Source: Acidobacteriota bacterium (lineage in GTDB: Bacteria; Acidobacteriota; Terriglobia; Terriglobales; Acidobacteriaceae). From it: DNA of 11,896 bases. Under the pieces are notes generated by a model that made no database searches, had not been told where the DNA came from, and was given only the letters and a program-made list of their open reading frames with translations. Shown in pieces: positions 4,905-11,896 of the stretch (the first letter of the stretch is position 1; each line of letters opens with the position of its first letter). Position numbers and translations under genes: made by a program. The DNA lies in contig JAKAAZ010000101.1 of the NCBI GenBank assembly GCA_021802085.1, forward strand, positions 1-11,896, read 5' to 3'.

Positions 4905-7313
4905 ATGTCGTCCGCAGACGCAAATTATCCAATCCGCCGGGTTGCAGTTCTGGGCGCGGGAACCATGGGTTCGCGCATCGCAGCGCACATCGCCAATGCA
5001 GGTTTTCCCGTTCTGCTTCTTGATGTTGTTTCGCCCGGCGAATCCGTGCGAAATCGTCTGGCGGCGCAATCACTGGAGACCCTGAAAAAATCCAAGCCTC
5101 CGGCATTTGTCGATCCAGAGTTGGCGTCCAATATCGTGGTTGGAAACTTTGAAGACGATTTAGACAAGCTGAAAACCTCCGACTGGATCGTTGAAGCAGT
5201 GGCGGAAGATCTGGCCATCAAACGCGCGCTGCTCGGCAACGTGATTCCCCATCTTCGAGACGGTGCGATCGTAACGACCAACACCAGCGGATTGCCGGTT
5301 GGACTGATCGCCGAAGATATGCCCGAATCGTTCCGCCGCCGCTGGTTTGGGACACATTTTTTCAACCCGCCGCGCTACATGCGGCTTGTCGAAATCATTG
5401 CCACGCCAGAATCGGACCCAGAGGCAGTCGAGTCTGTTGCAAATTTCGTTCAGTCCCATCTGGGTAAAGTAGTTGTTCTCGCCCACGACACTCCAAATTT
5501 CGTTGCCAACCGCATCGGCACATTTGTTCTGCTGAACACGTTTCGCACCATGCTGGAATTTGGATTGAGTATCGAAGAAGTGGACGCGCTGACGGGCACG
5601 GCGATTGGCTGGCCGAAGACCGGTACATTCCGGCTCGCGGACATGGTCGGCATCGACGTTCTGGTGAGCGTTGCCCGCAATTTCGCCGCGAATGCGAGCG
5701 ATGAGCGCGCGGACGTACTGCTTCCAGCAGCACTCGAACAGATGCTCGAACGTAAATGGCTCGGAGATAAAGCTGGCCAGGGCTTTTATAAGAAAGAACG
5801 TGGTGCAGATGGCAAGGAATCGCGTTGTGTCCTCGACTTGAACACGTTGGAATACCGGTCTGCCGAGCGCGCGAAGCTCATCGAACTGGAAATGGCAAAG
5901 AACAATGAATCCGCAGCGGCGCGGATTCGCACGCTGCTCGCCGGCAATCCGGACCGTGAAAAAGCGGCACGCTTTTACTGGCAGATCCTGCCGGAGCTAT
6001 GGGCCTACGCAACCAACCGCATCGGTGAAGTGGCCGATACGGTTGTCGAAATCGATCGCGCCATGAAGGCAGGGTTCAACTGGGAACTGGGACCGTTTGA
6101 GATGTGGGATGCTGCAGGCTTCGTCGAAACCGTGGAAAAGATGCGCGCTCGCGGCCAGGCGATTCCGAAGACCGCGGAAACCATGCTTGCTGCTGGCATC
6201 ACCTCCTGGTACCGAAACCAGGGCGCGGAGTTTTTCGATGTTCCATCGAGCGCGTATCGGCCCGTGGTTGAAGCGCCCGGCATGATGACTCTGGCAAGGA
6301 TCAAGCGGGCAAACGGCGTCGTCGCGAAAAATACGGGCGCATCCTTAATTGATCTCGGCGATGGGATTGCATGCATCGAATTCCACTCGAAAATGAATAC
6401 GCTGGGCGAAGACATCGTGAAGTTTGTGCAGCGCACGCTGCGCCCCACCGGCGATGCGATCCGGAATTTTAAAGGCTTCGTTGTGACTAGCGATGCGCTC
6501 AACTTCTCAGTCGGCGCGAACCTGATGCAGGTGCTGCTGGCCATCCAGGATGAGGAATGGGAAGAGATTGACAGGAATGTTCGCGAATTCCAGGCGATGA
6601 CGCAGGCGATTCGGTTCTGCTCTCGCCCGGTCGTGGCGGCTCCGTTTGGAATGTGCCTGGGCGGCGGCGCCGAGGTTGCGTTGCACGCTGCCAGCCGCCA
6701 ATCGCACATCGAACTCTACATGGGTTTAGTTGAAACTAGCGTGGGTCTTCTGCCCGCTGGCGGAGGCTGCAAAGAAATGACACTGCGCGCCATCGCCGCT
6801 GCCAATGCGATCCGAATGAGCCCCCGCAGCGACTCCGTAGAAATGAACGATGCCGTCAGAAATGTCTTCGAGACTATCGCCATGGCCAAAGTTTCCAGTT
6901 CCGCAGTGGAGGCACGCGCGCTTCATCTCATGCGCGAGTCCGATGGAATTACGATGAACCGCGAGCGACTTCTTCTCGACGCAAAATCGGAAGCCGTGCG
7001 ACTGGCGGATACGGGGTATGTGCCGCGGCTGCCGCGCGCCGATATCTCCGTACCTGGAGAAAATATTCTTGCGAATCTAAAGCTCGGTATCCACATGATG
7101 CGAGAAGCTGAATTTATCAGCGATCATGACGTGAAGATTGCACGTCTCGTGGCAAATGTATTGTGCGGAGGTCCGGTCACACCGGGCACACAGGTCAACG
7201 AACAATATCTGCTGGATTTGGAGCGCGAGGCATTTTTGTCGCTCTGCGGAGAACGCAAGACTGCGGAACGCATCGCGGCCACGTTAAAAACCGGCAAGCC
7301 GCTGCGGAACTAG
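4905..7313 (+). CDS. fadN: FadN: 3-hydroxyacyl-CoA dehydrogenase / enoyl-CoA hydratase fusion
   Basis: The 802-aa enzyme has the dehydrogenase first and the hydratase last, as in Bacillus FadN and opposite to E. coli FadB. Residues 11-190 form the NAD-binding Rossmann domain with GAGTMG (17-22), the catalytic Ser128 (TNTSG), His151 (THFFNP) and Glu163 (LVEII). HCDH C-terminal domains cover about 196-450. The crotonase-fold hydratase occupies about 465-700, with oxyanion-hole segments FSVGANL (534-540) and GMCLGGGAE. Both catalytic Glu are present: E590 in GGGAE and E610 in GLVETSVGLLPAGGG. The protein should carry out hydration of enoyl-CoA and NAD-dependent oxidation to 3-ketoacyl-CoA in the cytoplasm. 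ATG 4905 is preceded by AAAGGTGAT. The stop lies 22 bp before fadA. The length is close to that of Bacillus FadN (about 790 aa). It is intact and undamaged, unlike the gene just upstream. Confidence 0.95.
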   Translation: MSSADANYPIRRVAVLGAGTMGSRIAAHIANAGFPVLLLDVVSPGESVRNRLAAQSLETLKKSKPPAFVDPELASNIVVGNFEDDLDKLKTSDWIVEAVAEDLAIKRALLGNVIPHLRDGAIVTTNTSGLPVGLIAEDMPESFRRRWFGTHFFNPPRYMRLVEIIATPESDPEAVESVANFVQSHLGKVVVLAHDTPNFVANRIGTFVLLNTFRTMLEFGLSIEEVDALTGTAIGWPKTGTFRLADMVGIDVLVSVARNFAANASDERADVLLPAALEQMLERKWLGDKAGQGFYKKERGADGKESRCVLDLNTLEYRSAERAKLIELEMAKNNESAAARIRTLLAGNPDREKAARFYWQILPELWAYATNRIGEVADTVVEIDRAMKAGFNWELGPFEMWDAAGFVETVEKMRARGQAIPKTAETMLAAGITSWYRNQGAEFFDVPSSAYRPVVEAPGMMTLARIKRANGVVAKNTGASLIDLGDGIACIEFHSKMNTLGEDIVKFVQRTLRPTGDAIRNFKGFVVTSDALNFSVGANLMQVLLAIQDEEWEEIDRNVREFQAMTQAIRFCSRPVVAAPFGMCLGGGAEVALHAASRQSHIELYMGLVETSVGLLPAGGGCKEMTLRAIAAANAIRMSPRSDSVEMNDAVRNVFETIAMAKVSSSAVEARALHLMRESDGITMNRERLLLDAKSEAVRLADTGYVPRLPRADISVPGENILANLKLGIHMMREAEFISDHDVKIARLVANVLCGGPVTPGTQVNEQYLLDLEREAFLSLCGERKTAERIAATLKTGKPLRN

Positions 7314-7335
7314 ATCGGATCGACGGGAGCCAGGC

Positions 7336-8520
7336 ATGAAGGATGCATTCATCGTCAGCGCCGTACGGACAGCGGTTGGGAAAGCTCCCAACGGTGCCCT
7401 GCGATCTACGCGCCCGGACGATCTTGGAGCAGCCGCTGTTCGCGAAGCTTTGGATCGCGTGCCTGAACTCGATGTGAAACGGATTGAGGACGTCATCATT
7501 GGCTGCGCGATGCCGGAGGCCGAGCAAGGCATGAACCTGGCCCGCATTATTTCTCTGCGCGCCGCTCTTCCGGTGGAGGCGGCCGCGATGACCATCAACC
7601 GCTACTGCGCCTCCGGATTGCAATCCATCGCTCTTGCCGCCGAAAGAATTCGCGGCGGTTCTGCTGATGTGATCGTCGCTGGCGGCGCCGAGTCCATGTC
7701 GTTCATTCCCATGGGCGGCAACAAAATTTCTTTGAACCCGTGGCTGGTCGATCATTATCCCGACTCCTATATGTCGATGGGGCTGACCGCCGAACGGCTG
7801 GCCAAGCGATATGGAATCTCGCGGGAAGAGTCGGACCAGTTTGCGCTCGCAAGCCATCGGAAGGCGCTCGCTGCAATCGAGGCGGGAAAGTTTCAGGATG
7901 AAATTGTGTCCGTGCAGGTGACCGTTTCAGTACCAAACGGCGTCGGCAAGCCCACGCGCAAAGACTCGGAATTCCGAGTCGATGAAGGTCCTCGCCCCGA
8001 CACATCCTCTGAGGCTCTTTCAAAACTGCGACCCGTTTTTCATACCAATGGAATTGTGACGGCGGGAAATTCTTCTCAGACTTCCGATGGCGCCGCCGCT
8101 GCAGTCGTGGTCTCTGAAGATGTGGCGATTTCTCTGGGGCTCAAGCCGCTTGCACGCTTCGTAGCCTTTGCCTATTCCGGATGCCTTCCCGAAGAAATGG
8201 GAGTGGGGCCTGTCTACGCGATTCCCAAGGCGTTGAAGCTCGCGGGGCTTACTCTGGATCAAATGGATGTGATTGAGTTGAACGAGGCTTTTGCCGCGCA
8301 GTCGCTGGCGGTCATCAAGCTGCTCGAGATGGATTCGTCGCGTGTCAATGTGAATGGCGGAGCGATTGCACTGGGTCATCCCCTGGGTTGCACAGGCGCG
8401 AAGCTGACCGCCACAATCCTGCGCGAATTGAAGAGACGCAACGGAAAGTATGGGTTGGTAACGATGTGCGTCGGTGGTGGAATGGGCGCGGCGGGAATTT
8501 TTGAAAATCTTCAAGCTTGA
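7336..8520 (+). CDS. fadA: FadA: acetyl-CoA C-acyltransferase (3-ketoacyl-CoA thiolase)
   Basis: The 394-aa protein is a full-length thiolase. The nucleophilic Cys91 is in INRYCASGLQ, the NEAFA motif (316-320) is present, as is His348 in GGAIALGHPLGCTGA and the second catalytic Cys378 in MCVGGGMG. It cleaves 3-ketoacyl-CoA with CoA into acetyl-CoA and a shortened acyl-CoA, the last step of each beta-oxidation round, in the cytoplasm. ATG 7336 has GGGAG (7325-7329) six bases upstream. The gene sits between fadN and fadE in a fadN-fadA-fadE order known from Bacillus subtilis. This context supports a degradative thiolase over biosynthetic PhaA or AtoB-type enzymes. All catalytic residues are present. 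Confidence 0.94.
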   Translation: MKDAFIVSAVRTAVGKAPNGALRSTRPDDLGAAAVREALDRVPELDVKRIEDVIIGCAMPEAEQGMNLARIISLRAALPVEAAAMTINRYCASGLQSIALAAERIRGGSADVIVAGGAESMSFIPMGGNKISLNPWLVDHYPDSYMSMGLTAERLAKRYGISREESDQFALASHRKALAAIEAGKFQDEIVSVQVTVSVPNGVGKPTRKDSEFRVDEGPRPDTSSEALSKLRPVFHTNGIVTAGNSSQTSDGAAAAVVVSEDVAISLGLKPLARFVAFAYSGCLPEEMGVGPVYAIPKALKLAGLTLDQMDVIELNEAFAAQSLAVIKLLEMDSSRVNVNGGAIALGHPLGCTGAKLTATILRELKRRNGKYGLVTMCVGGGMGAAGIFENLQA

Positions 8521-8551
8521 GGAGCGCAACGTGCAGCGGTGTTCATTGCAC

Positions 8552-8556
8552 GGGAG
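8552..8556 (+). promoter_or_regulatory. Ribosome binding site that decides the fadE start
   Basis: GGGAG lies six bases before ATG 8563, with the same motif and spacing as for fadA. The upstream in-frame GTG at 8539 has no comparable site and would add only eight residues, so ATG 8563 is preferred. Confidence 0.6.
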
Positions 8557-8562
8557 AATTGC

Positions 8563-10344
8563 ATGAGCAAATCAACGACAGAGAAGACACGGCACGTCAC
8601 CGGCGGAAGTTTCTTGATCGAAGATCTTGCTCCTGGAGATATTTTCACACTCGAAGATCTTTCGGATGTTCAAAGGCAGATAGAGCGCACCACGATAGAG
8701 TTCGCCGAAAAACAAGTGCAGCCGCAAATTGCCGCCATCGAAGCAAAAGACTTCAGCGTTATGAAAGGTCTACTCAGAAAAGCGGGCGACCTGGGCCTGA
8801 TGGCGATTGATGTTCCTGAGGAATACGGTGGCCTCGATATGGACAAGGTGACGTCCGCGCTGATTGCGGAAAACATTGCAATCTGCGGCAGTTTCTCCGT
8901 AGCTTTTAGCGCCCATGTCGGCATCGGTACGCTGCCTCTCATCTGGTATGGCACCCGGCAGCAGAAGGAAAAATATTTGGCCAAGCTAGCCTCTGGCGAA
9001 TGGGTCGCGGCCTACGCACTGTCGGAGGCATCCTCCGGTTCCGACGCAATGAACATCCGCACTCGGGCTACGCTTGCAGCCGATGGGAAGCACTACGTGC
9101 TAGACGGGGAGAAGATGTGGATTTCCAATGCCGGCATCGCGAACCTGTTTACTGTGTTCGCAAAAATTGATGGCGAGAAGTTTGCCGCTTTCCTGATTGA
9201 ATCTGACACCCCTGGATTCACCATCGGCCCGGAAGAACACAAGCTGGGCATCCGCGGTTCCTCTACTTGCCCGTTGATCCTGACAGACTGCCATGTGCCC
9301 GCAGAAAATCTATTGGGCGAAGCCGGCAAAGGCCATCACATCGCCTTCAACATCTTGAATGTGGGCCGATACAAGCTGGGAGCAGCGGCGATTGGCGGCG
9401 CAAAATATGCCTTTCGAAGCGGCATTCGCTATGCCAGGGAACGTATCGCCTTCTCCAAGCCGATCACCTCATTTGGATTGGTGCAGCAGATGATTGCCGA
9501 CAGCGCGGCTGGAATCTTTGCAGGCGAATCGCTCGTCTATCGTGTCATTGGAGCGATCGATGCCTCGCTGACGGACCTCGACAAGACTGCGGCGAACAAC
9601 GCCGCGGAGATCCAGAAGCACATCGAAGAGTATGCCGTTGAGTGTTCCATTCTGAAAGTGTGGTGCTCGGAGATGCTGGAGCGCGTCGTCGACCAGATGT
9701 TGCAGTTGCACGGGGGCTATGGATATGTCGAGGAGTACTCCGCCGAGCGCGCGTATCGAGACTCGCGCATCAACAGAATCTTCGAAGGTACCAATGAGAT
9801 CAATCGCCTGATCATTACTGGCTGGATGATGAAGCGCGCCATGCAGGGTCGCCTCGCCCTGTTGCCTGCAATCCAGCGCGTGATGGACGAGATCATGGCT
9901 GGTCCCACTCCTCGCGAGGAAAGTATCGGCGAACTTTCCAACCAGCATTTGCTTCTCGCGAATGCGAAAAAGCTGAGTCTGTTCTGCGCCGGCGCAGCAT
10001 CTGAGAAATTCGGGAGCGGGTTGGCGGACGAGCAGGAAATCATGGGCGCGCTCGCCGACATGATCATGGAAGTTTTGGTGCTTGAGTCCGCTATTCTGCG
10101 CACGGAGAAGATGCAAAGGCGCGGCCCGTTGGCTGTCCTGATGACGAAGTACTACGCGGCCCGTTCCTTTCGAATATTGGAGACAGCCGGAGAACATGTT
10201 CTTGGCGCAGTGGCCGAAGGCGATATGTTGCGCACGCGAATGACGATCCTCCGGCGGTTCACCAGGCACGAGCCGGAAAACACGGTTGCGCTCGGCCGGG
10301 AAATCGCGACAGCGATGACGGAAGCCGGGCGATACACACTGTAG
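8563..10344 (+). CDS. fadE: FadE: VLCAD-like acyl-CoA dehydrogenase
   Basis: From ATG 8563 the protein has 593 aa, nearly the length of Bacillus FadE. An N-terminal segment (1-35) precedes the three acyl-CoA dehydrogenase domains. Visible are family signature 1 (AYALSEASSGSDA, 150-162), the FAD/substrate stretch MWISNAG (185-191), signature 2 (QLHGGYGYVEEYSAERAYRD, 381-400) and IFEGTNEI (406-413) with the catalytic Glu408. A C-terminal extension of about 170 helical residues is typical of the VLCAD/ACAD9 group and often mediates membrane association or dimerisation. The enzyme makes trans-2-enoyl-CoA and passes electrons to the electron-transfer flavoprotein, encoded directly downstream. The gap to fadA is 42 bp and to etfB 53 bp. 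Chain-length preference cannot be read, though the subfamily suggests long-chain substrates. Confidence 0.93.
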   Translation: MSKSTTEKTRHVTGGSFLIEDLAPGDIFTLEDLSDVQRQIERTTIEFAEKQVQPQIAAIEAKDFSVMKGLLRKAGDLGLMAIDVPEEYGGLDMDKVTSALIAENIAICGSFSVAFSAHVGIGTLPLIWYGTRQQKEKYLAKLASGEWVAAYALSEASSGSDAMNIRTRATLAADGKHYVLDGEKMWISNAGIANLFTVFAKIDGEKFAAFLIESDTPGFTIGPEEHKLGIRGSSTCPLILTDCHVPAENLLGEAGKGHHIAFNILNVGRYKLGAAAIGGAKYAFRSGIRYARERIAFSKPITSFGLVQQMIADSAAGIFAGESLVYRVIGAIDASLTDLDKTAANNAAEIQKHIEEYAVECSILKVWCSEMLERVVDQMLQLHGGYGYVEEYSAERAYRDSRINRIFEGTNEINRLIITGWMMKRAMQGRLALLPAIQRVMDEIMAGPTPREESIGELSNQHLLLANAKKLSLFCAGAASEKFGSGLADEQEIMGALADMIMEVLVLESAILRTEKMQRRGPLAVLMTKYYAARSFRILETAGEHVLGAVAEGDMLRTRMTILRRFTRHEPENTVALGREIATAMTEAGRYTL

Positions 10345-10397
10345 ATATTGGAGCGCATTTCCTGCCGCTACCGATAAGAAAGTGAACTAGGCTCAAC

Positions 10398-11156
10398 ATG
10401 AGGATATTGGCAGTAATTCGCCAGGTGTTGGATGCGGAAGAGACCGTGCGCATTCGCTCTGGCAAGATTGATCTGAATGGAAGCAAGCTGGTCGTGGACA
10501 CCATGGATGAGTATGGCGTTGAACAGGCCCTTCGAATGCGCGACAGTGGAACCGATGTGGAAGTAGTCGCACTCGCTGTTGGCCCGGAGCGCAACCAGGA
10601 AGCTCTGCGTACCGTTCTCTCGATGGGCGCAGATCGAGCCATCCATGTGATGACGGAGTTGGCGCTCGATCCTATTTCGCTAAGCAAAGTCGCAGCGCAG
10701 ATTGCGCAGCAGGAAAGGATCGACTTGATTTTCTGTGGCGGTCAACAGGCCGACTGGGACAGCCACGCGCTTGGGGCCGCGACTGCGGAACGGCTGCAGT
10801 GGCCGCAGGTTACATGGGTGAGCGCTCTCGAAGTTCGCGGGCAGACATTGACGGGAAGACACGATGTGGACGACGGCAGCGAGATATTTTCCGTGCAGAT
10901 GCCTGCTGTCATCACGACGCAACAAGGTCTGGGTGAACCCAGATATCCGACCGTGCCGAATATCATCAGGGCAAAAAAGAAGGAGCTTCGCATCGAGACG
11001 TTGGACCAGTTCCACGTCGATCTGAAGCTGAACGTGGTGGGTGTGGAAGTGCAGGCGAAGGCGCGGCTGCACAAAATATTGGATGGAAAAGATGCGCCGG
11101 CCGCTGCCGTCGAGCTGGTGGATCTGCTGCGGAACGAAGCGCGGGTGATTGCATGA
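10398..11156 (+). CDS. etfB: Electron transfer flavoprotein, beta subunit
   Basis: The 252-aa product fits EtfB: MRILAVIRQVLD at the N-terminus, DEYGVEQALRM (37-47), VGPERNQEALRTVLSMGADR (61-80), and the partner-recognition loop region GEPRYPTVPNIIRAKKKEL (179-197). EtfB pairs with EtfA to take electrons from acyl-CoA dehydrogenases and deliver them to ETF:quinone oxidoreductase. The loop that normally binds structural AMP is unusual: the common QAIDGDTGQVG-like pattern reads QQADWDSHALG (116-126) here, with the Gln and Val replaced. ATG 10398 has only a weak upstream AGG. The last codons overlap etfA by four bases (ATGA), pointing to coupled translation of the two subunits in equal amounts. 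Position directly after fadE supports service to beta-oxidation. Confidence 0.92.
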   Translation: MRILAVIRQVLDAEETVRIRSGKIDLNGSKLVVDTMDEYGVEQALRMRDSGTDVEVVALAVGPERNQEALRTVLSMGADRAIHVMTELALDPISLSKVAAQIAQQERIDLIFCGGQQADWDSHALGAATAERLQWPQVTWVSALEVRGQTLTGRHDVDDGSEIFSVQMPAVITTQQGLGEPRYPTVPNIIRAKKKELRIETLDQFHVDLKLNVVGVEVQAKARLHKILDGKDAPAAAVELVDLLRNEARVIA

Positions 11157-11896
11157 TCCTGACGGTTGTGGAACATGCACGCGGCAAGGTCAGCAACAGC
11201 ACGTATGAGATGGTGACGTGCGCTCGCCAAATCGGCAGGGAAGGCCCGGTGACCGCGCTGGTACTCGGTTCCGGGGTCATGGCGGTTGCGAACGAGGTGG
11301 CCTTGCTGGCCGAGCAGGTATTGGTCGCCGATCATGCGGACCTGGCCCAGTACGACCCCGAACTATGGTCGGCGGCTGTGGCTCAAATCGCCAGGGAAGG
11401 AGATGCTCATACAATCCTGATTGGTGGCAGTAGAACTGGTCGCGAGTACAGTCCGCGCGTGGCCGTCAAGCTGGATGCGCCATTGCTGGAAGATGTCATC
11501 AGCGTGACAGAGGTCGAGGGTACCCTTGCAGCCGAACGGTATACCTGCTTGGCGCGACTTACAGAGAAAGTTACAACGCACGCGCCTGTAGCCGTCATTA
11601 CTATCAGGCAGGGAGCTTTTGCGGCAGCCATGCCAGGCACGCAGGCGGCCCAGCAATTGGACGTCGACCTGACGCTGCCTGCTCGCCGGGTGCAAATCAC
11701 GGGCAAATCCGCAGAAAAAATCTCGCGCATTTCGCTGGCGGAGGCGGAGATTGTGGTGGCTGGCGGTCGTGGCGTCGGCAGCGCGGAAGGCTTTCGCAAT
11801 CTCATCGAGGGGCTGGCCGACCGGCTTGGCGCTGCCGTTGGCGCTACACGTGCCGTTGTGGATGCAGGGTGGAGGCCGTATGCTGAGCAAGTCGGC
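11153..11896 (+). CDS. etfA: Electron transfer flavoprotein, alpha subunit (partial, runs off window)
   Basis: ATG 11153 overlaps the etfB stop (ATGA). The frame stays open to the window end and gives 248 residues of a usual 310-330. The N-terminal ETF domain (about 1-170, MILTVVEHARGKVSNSTYE..) is followed by the FAD-binding domain, with VVAGGRGVGS (201-210) and GAAVGATRAVVDAGWRPYAE (226-245). These are the family's FAD motifs; Arg233 is the conserved arginine stacking on the flavin ring. The final part of the FAD site (..QVGQTG onward) is beyond the window. The protein carries the redox-active FAD of the EtfBA heterodimer and completes the beta-oxidation operon. There is no sign of damage in the visible part. 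Confidence 0.94.
   Translation, partial: MILTVVEHARGKVSNSTYEMVTCARQIGREGPVTALVLGSGVMAVANEVALLAEQVLVADHADLAQYDPELWSAAVAQIAREGDAHTILIGGSRTGREYSPRVAVKLDAPLLEDVISVTEVEGTLAAERYTCLARLTEKVTTHAPVAVITIRQGAFAAAMPGTQAAQQLDVDLTLPARRVQITGKSAEKISRISLAEAEIVVAGGRGVGSAEGFRNLIEGLADRLGAAVGATRAVVDAGWRPYAEQVG

Noticed and set aside
9469..10269. Minus-strand ORF of 266 codons inside fadE
   Set aside because: Long but antisense to an intact acyl-CoA dehydrogenase with all catalytic motifs. Long antisense frames are common in GC-rich coding DNA.
1..11896. CRISPR array, tRNA/rRNA genes, prophage or defence system
   Set aside because: I saw no regularly spaced direct repeats, no tRNA-like cloverleaf and no phage or defence-type proteins; outside the IS remnant and decayed operon the genes are ordinary metabolic and regulatory ones.

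Overview
The window (about 11.9 kb, moderately GC-rich, several GTG starts) looks like chromosomal DNA of a Gram-negative, soil-type heterotroph. The fadN-fadA-fadE order joined to etfBA, the PilZ/LuxR pair and the style of the proteins make Acidobacteriota (Terriglobia/Koribacter-like) my best guess. This is inference from recognised protein style, since no 16S rRNA or tRNA is present.

Left part (1-3030): the last 39 codons of a ThiD-like kinase (1-120) are followed by a short regulatory gap with a near-perfect palindrome. Next comes a two-gene signalling unit: a PilZ c-di-GMP-binding protein and a response regulator with a degenerate receiver and a LuxR HTH. Two minus-strand genes follow: a MarR regulator and an orphan phoU with a very strong ribosome binding site and two abutting inverted repeats upstream.

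Middle part (3088-4850): a gene graveyard. A truncated, frameshifted IS1634-like transposase remnant (minus) abuts, on the plus strand, a roughly 115-bp internal piece of 4-hydroxyphenylpyruvate dioxygenase (hppD). This is joined to the last 25 codons of a fumarylacetoacetate-hydrolase-family gene. A 64-codon ORF follows whose N-terminus resembles a homogentisate 1,2-dioxygenase; it has an intact ribosome binding site and overlaps (ATGA) a flavin-reductase-family gene. The latter carries two mutually compensating single-base indels that scramble about 30 residues around its flavin-binding region. I read this as the wreck of a tyrosine/homogentisate catabolic operon, probably collapsed by IS-associated deletions. 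This is the most interesting part of the window.

Right part (4905-11896): a tight plus-strand operon for fatty-acid beta-oxidation. FadN is a fused 3-hydroxyacyl-CoA dehydrogenase/enoyl-CoA hydratase, FadA a thiolase, FadE a VLCAD-like acyl-CoA dehydrogenase of about 593 aa, and EtfB/EtfA the electron-transfer flavoprotein (EtfA runs off the window end). All catalytic residues I could check are present. The acyl-CoA is oxidised by FadE, electrons go to EtfBA, the enoyl-CoA is hydrated and re-oxidised by FadN, and FadA cleaves off acetyl-CoA. I see no wholly new system; the notable items are the decayed tyrosine operon, the double frameshift, the degenerate receiver and the atypical EtfB motif.
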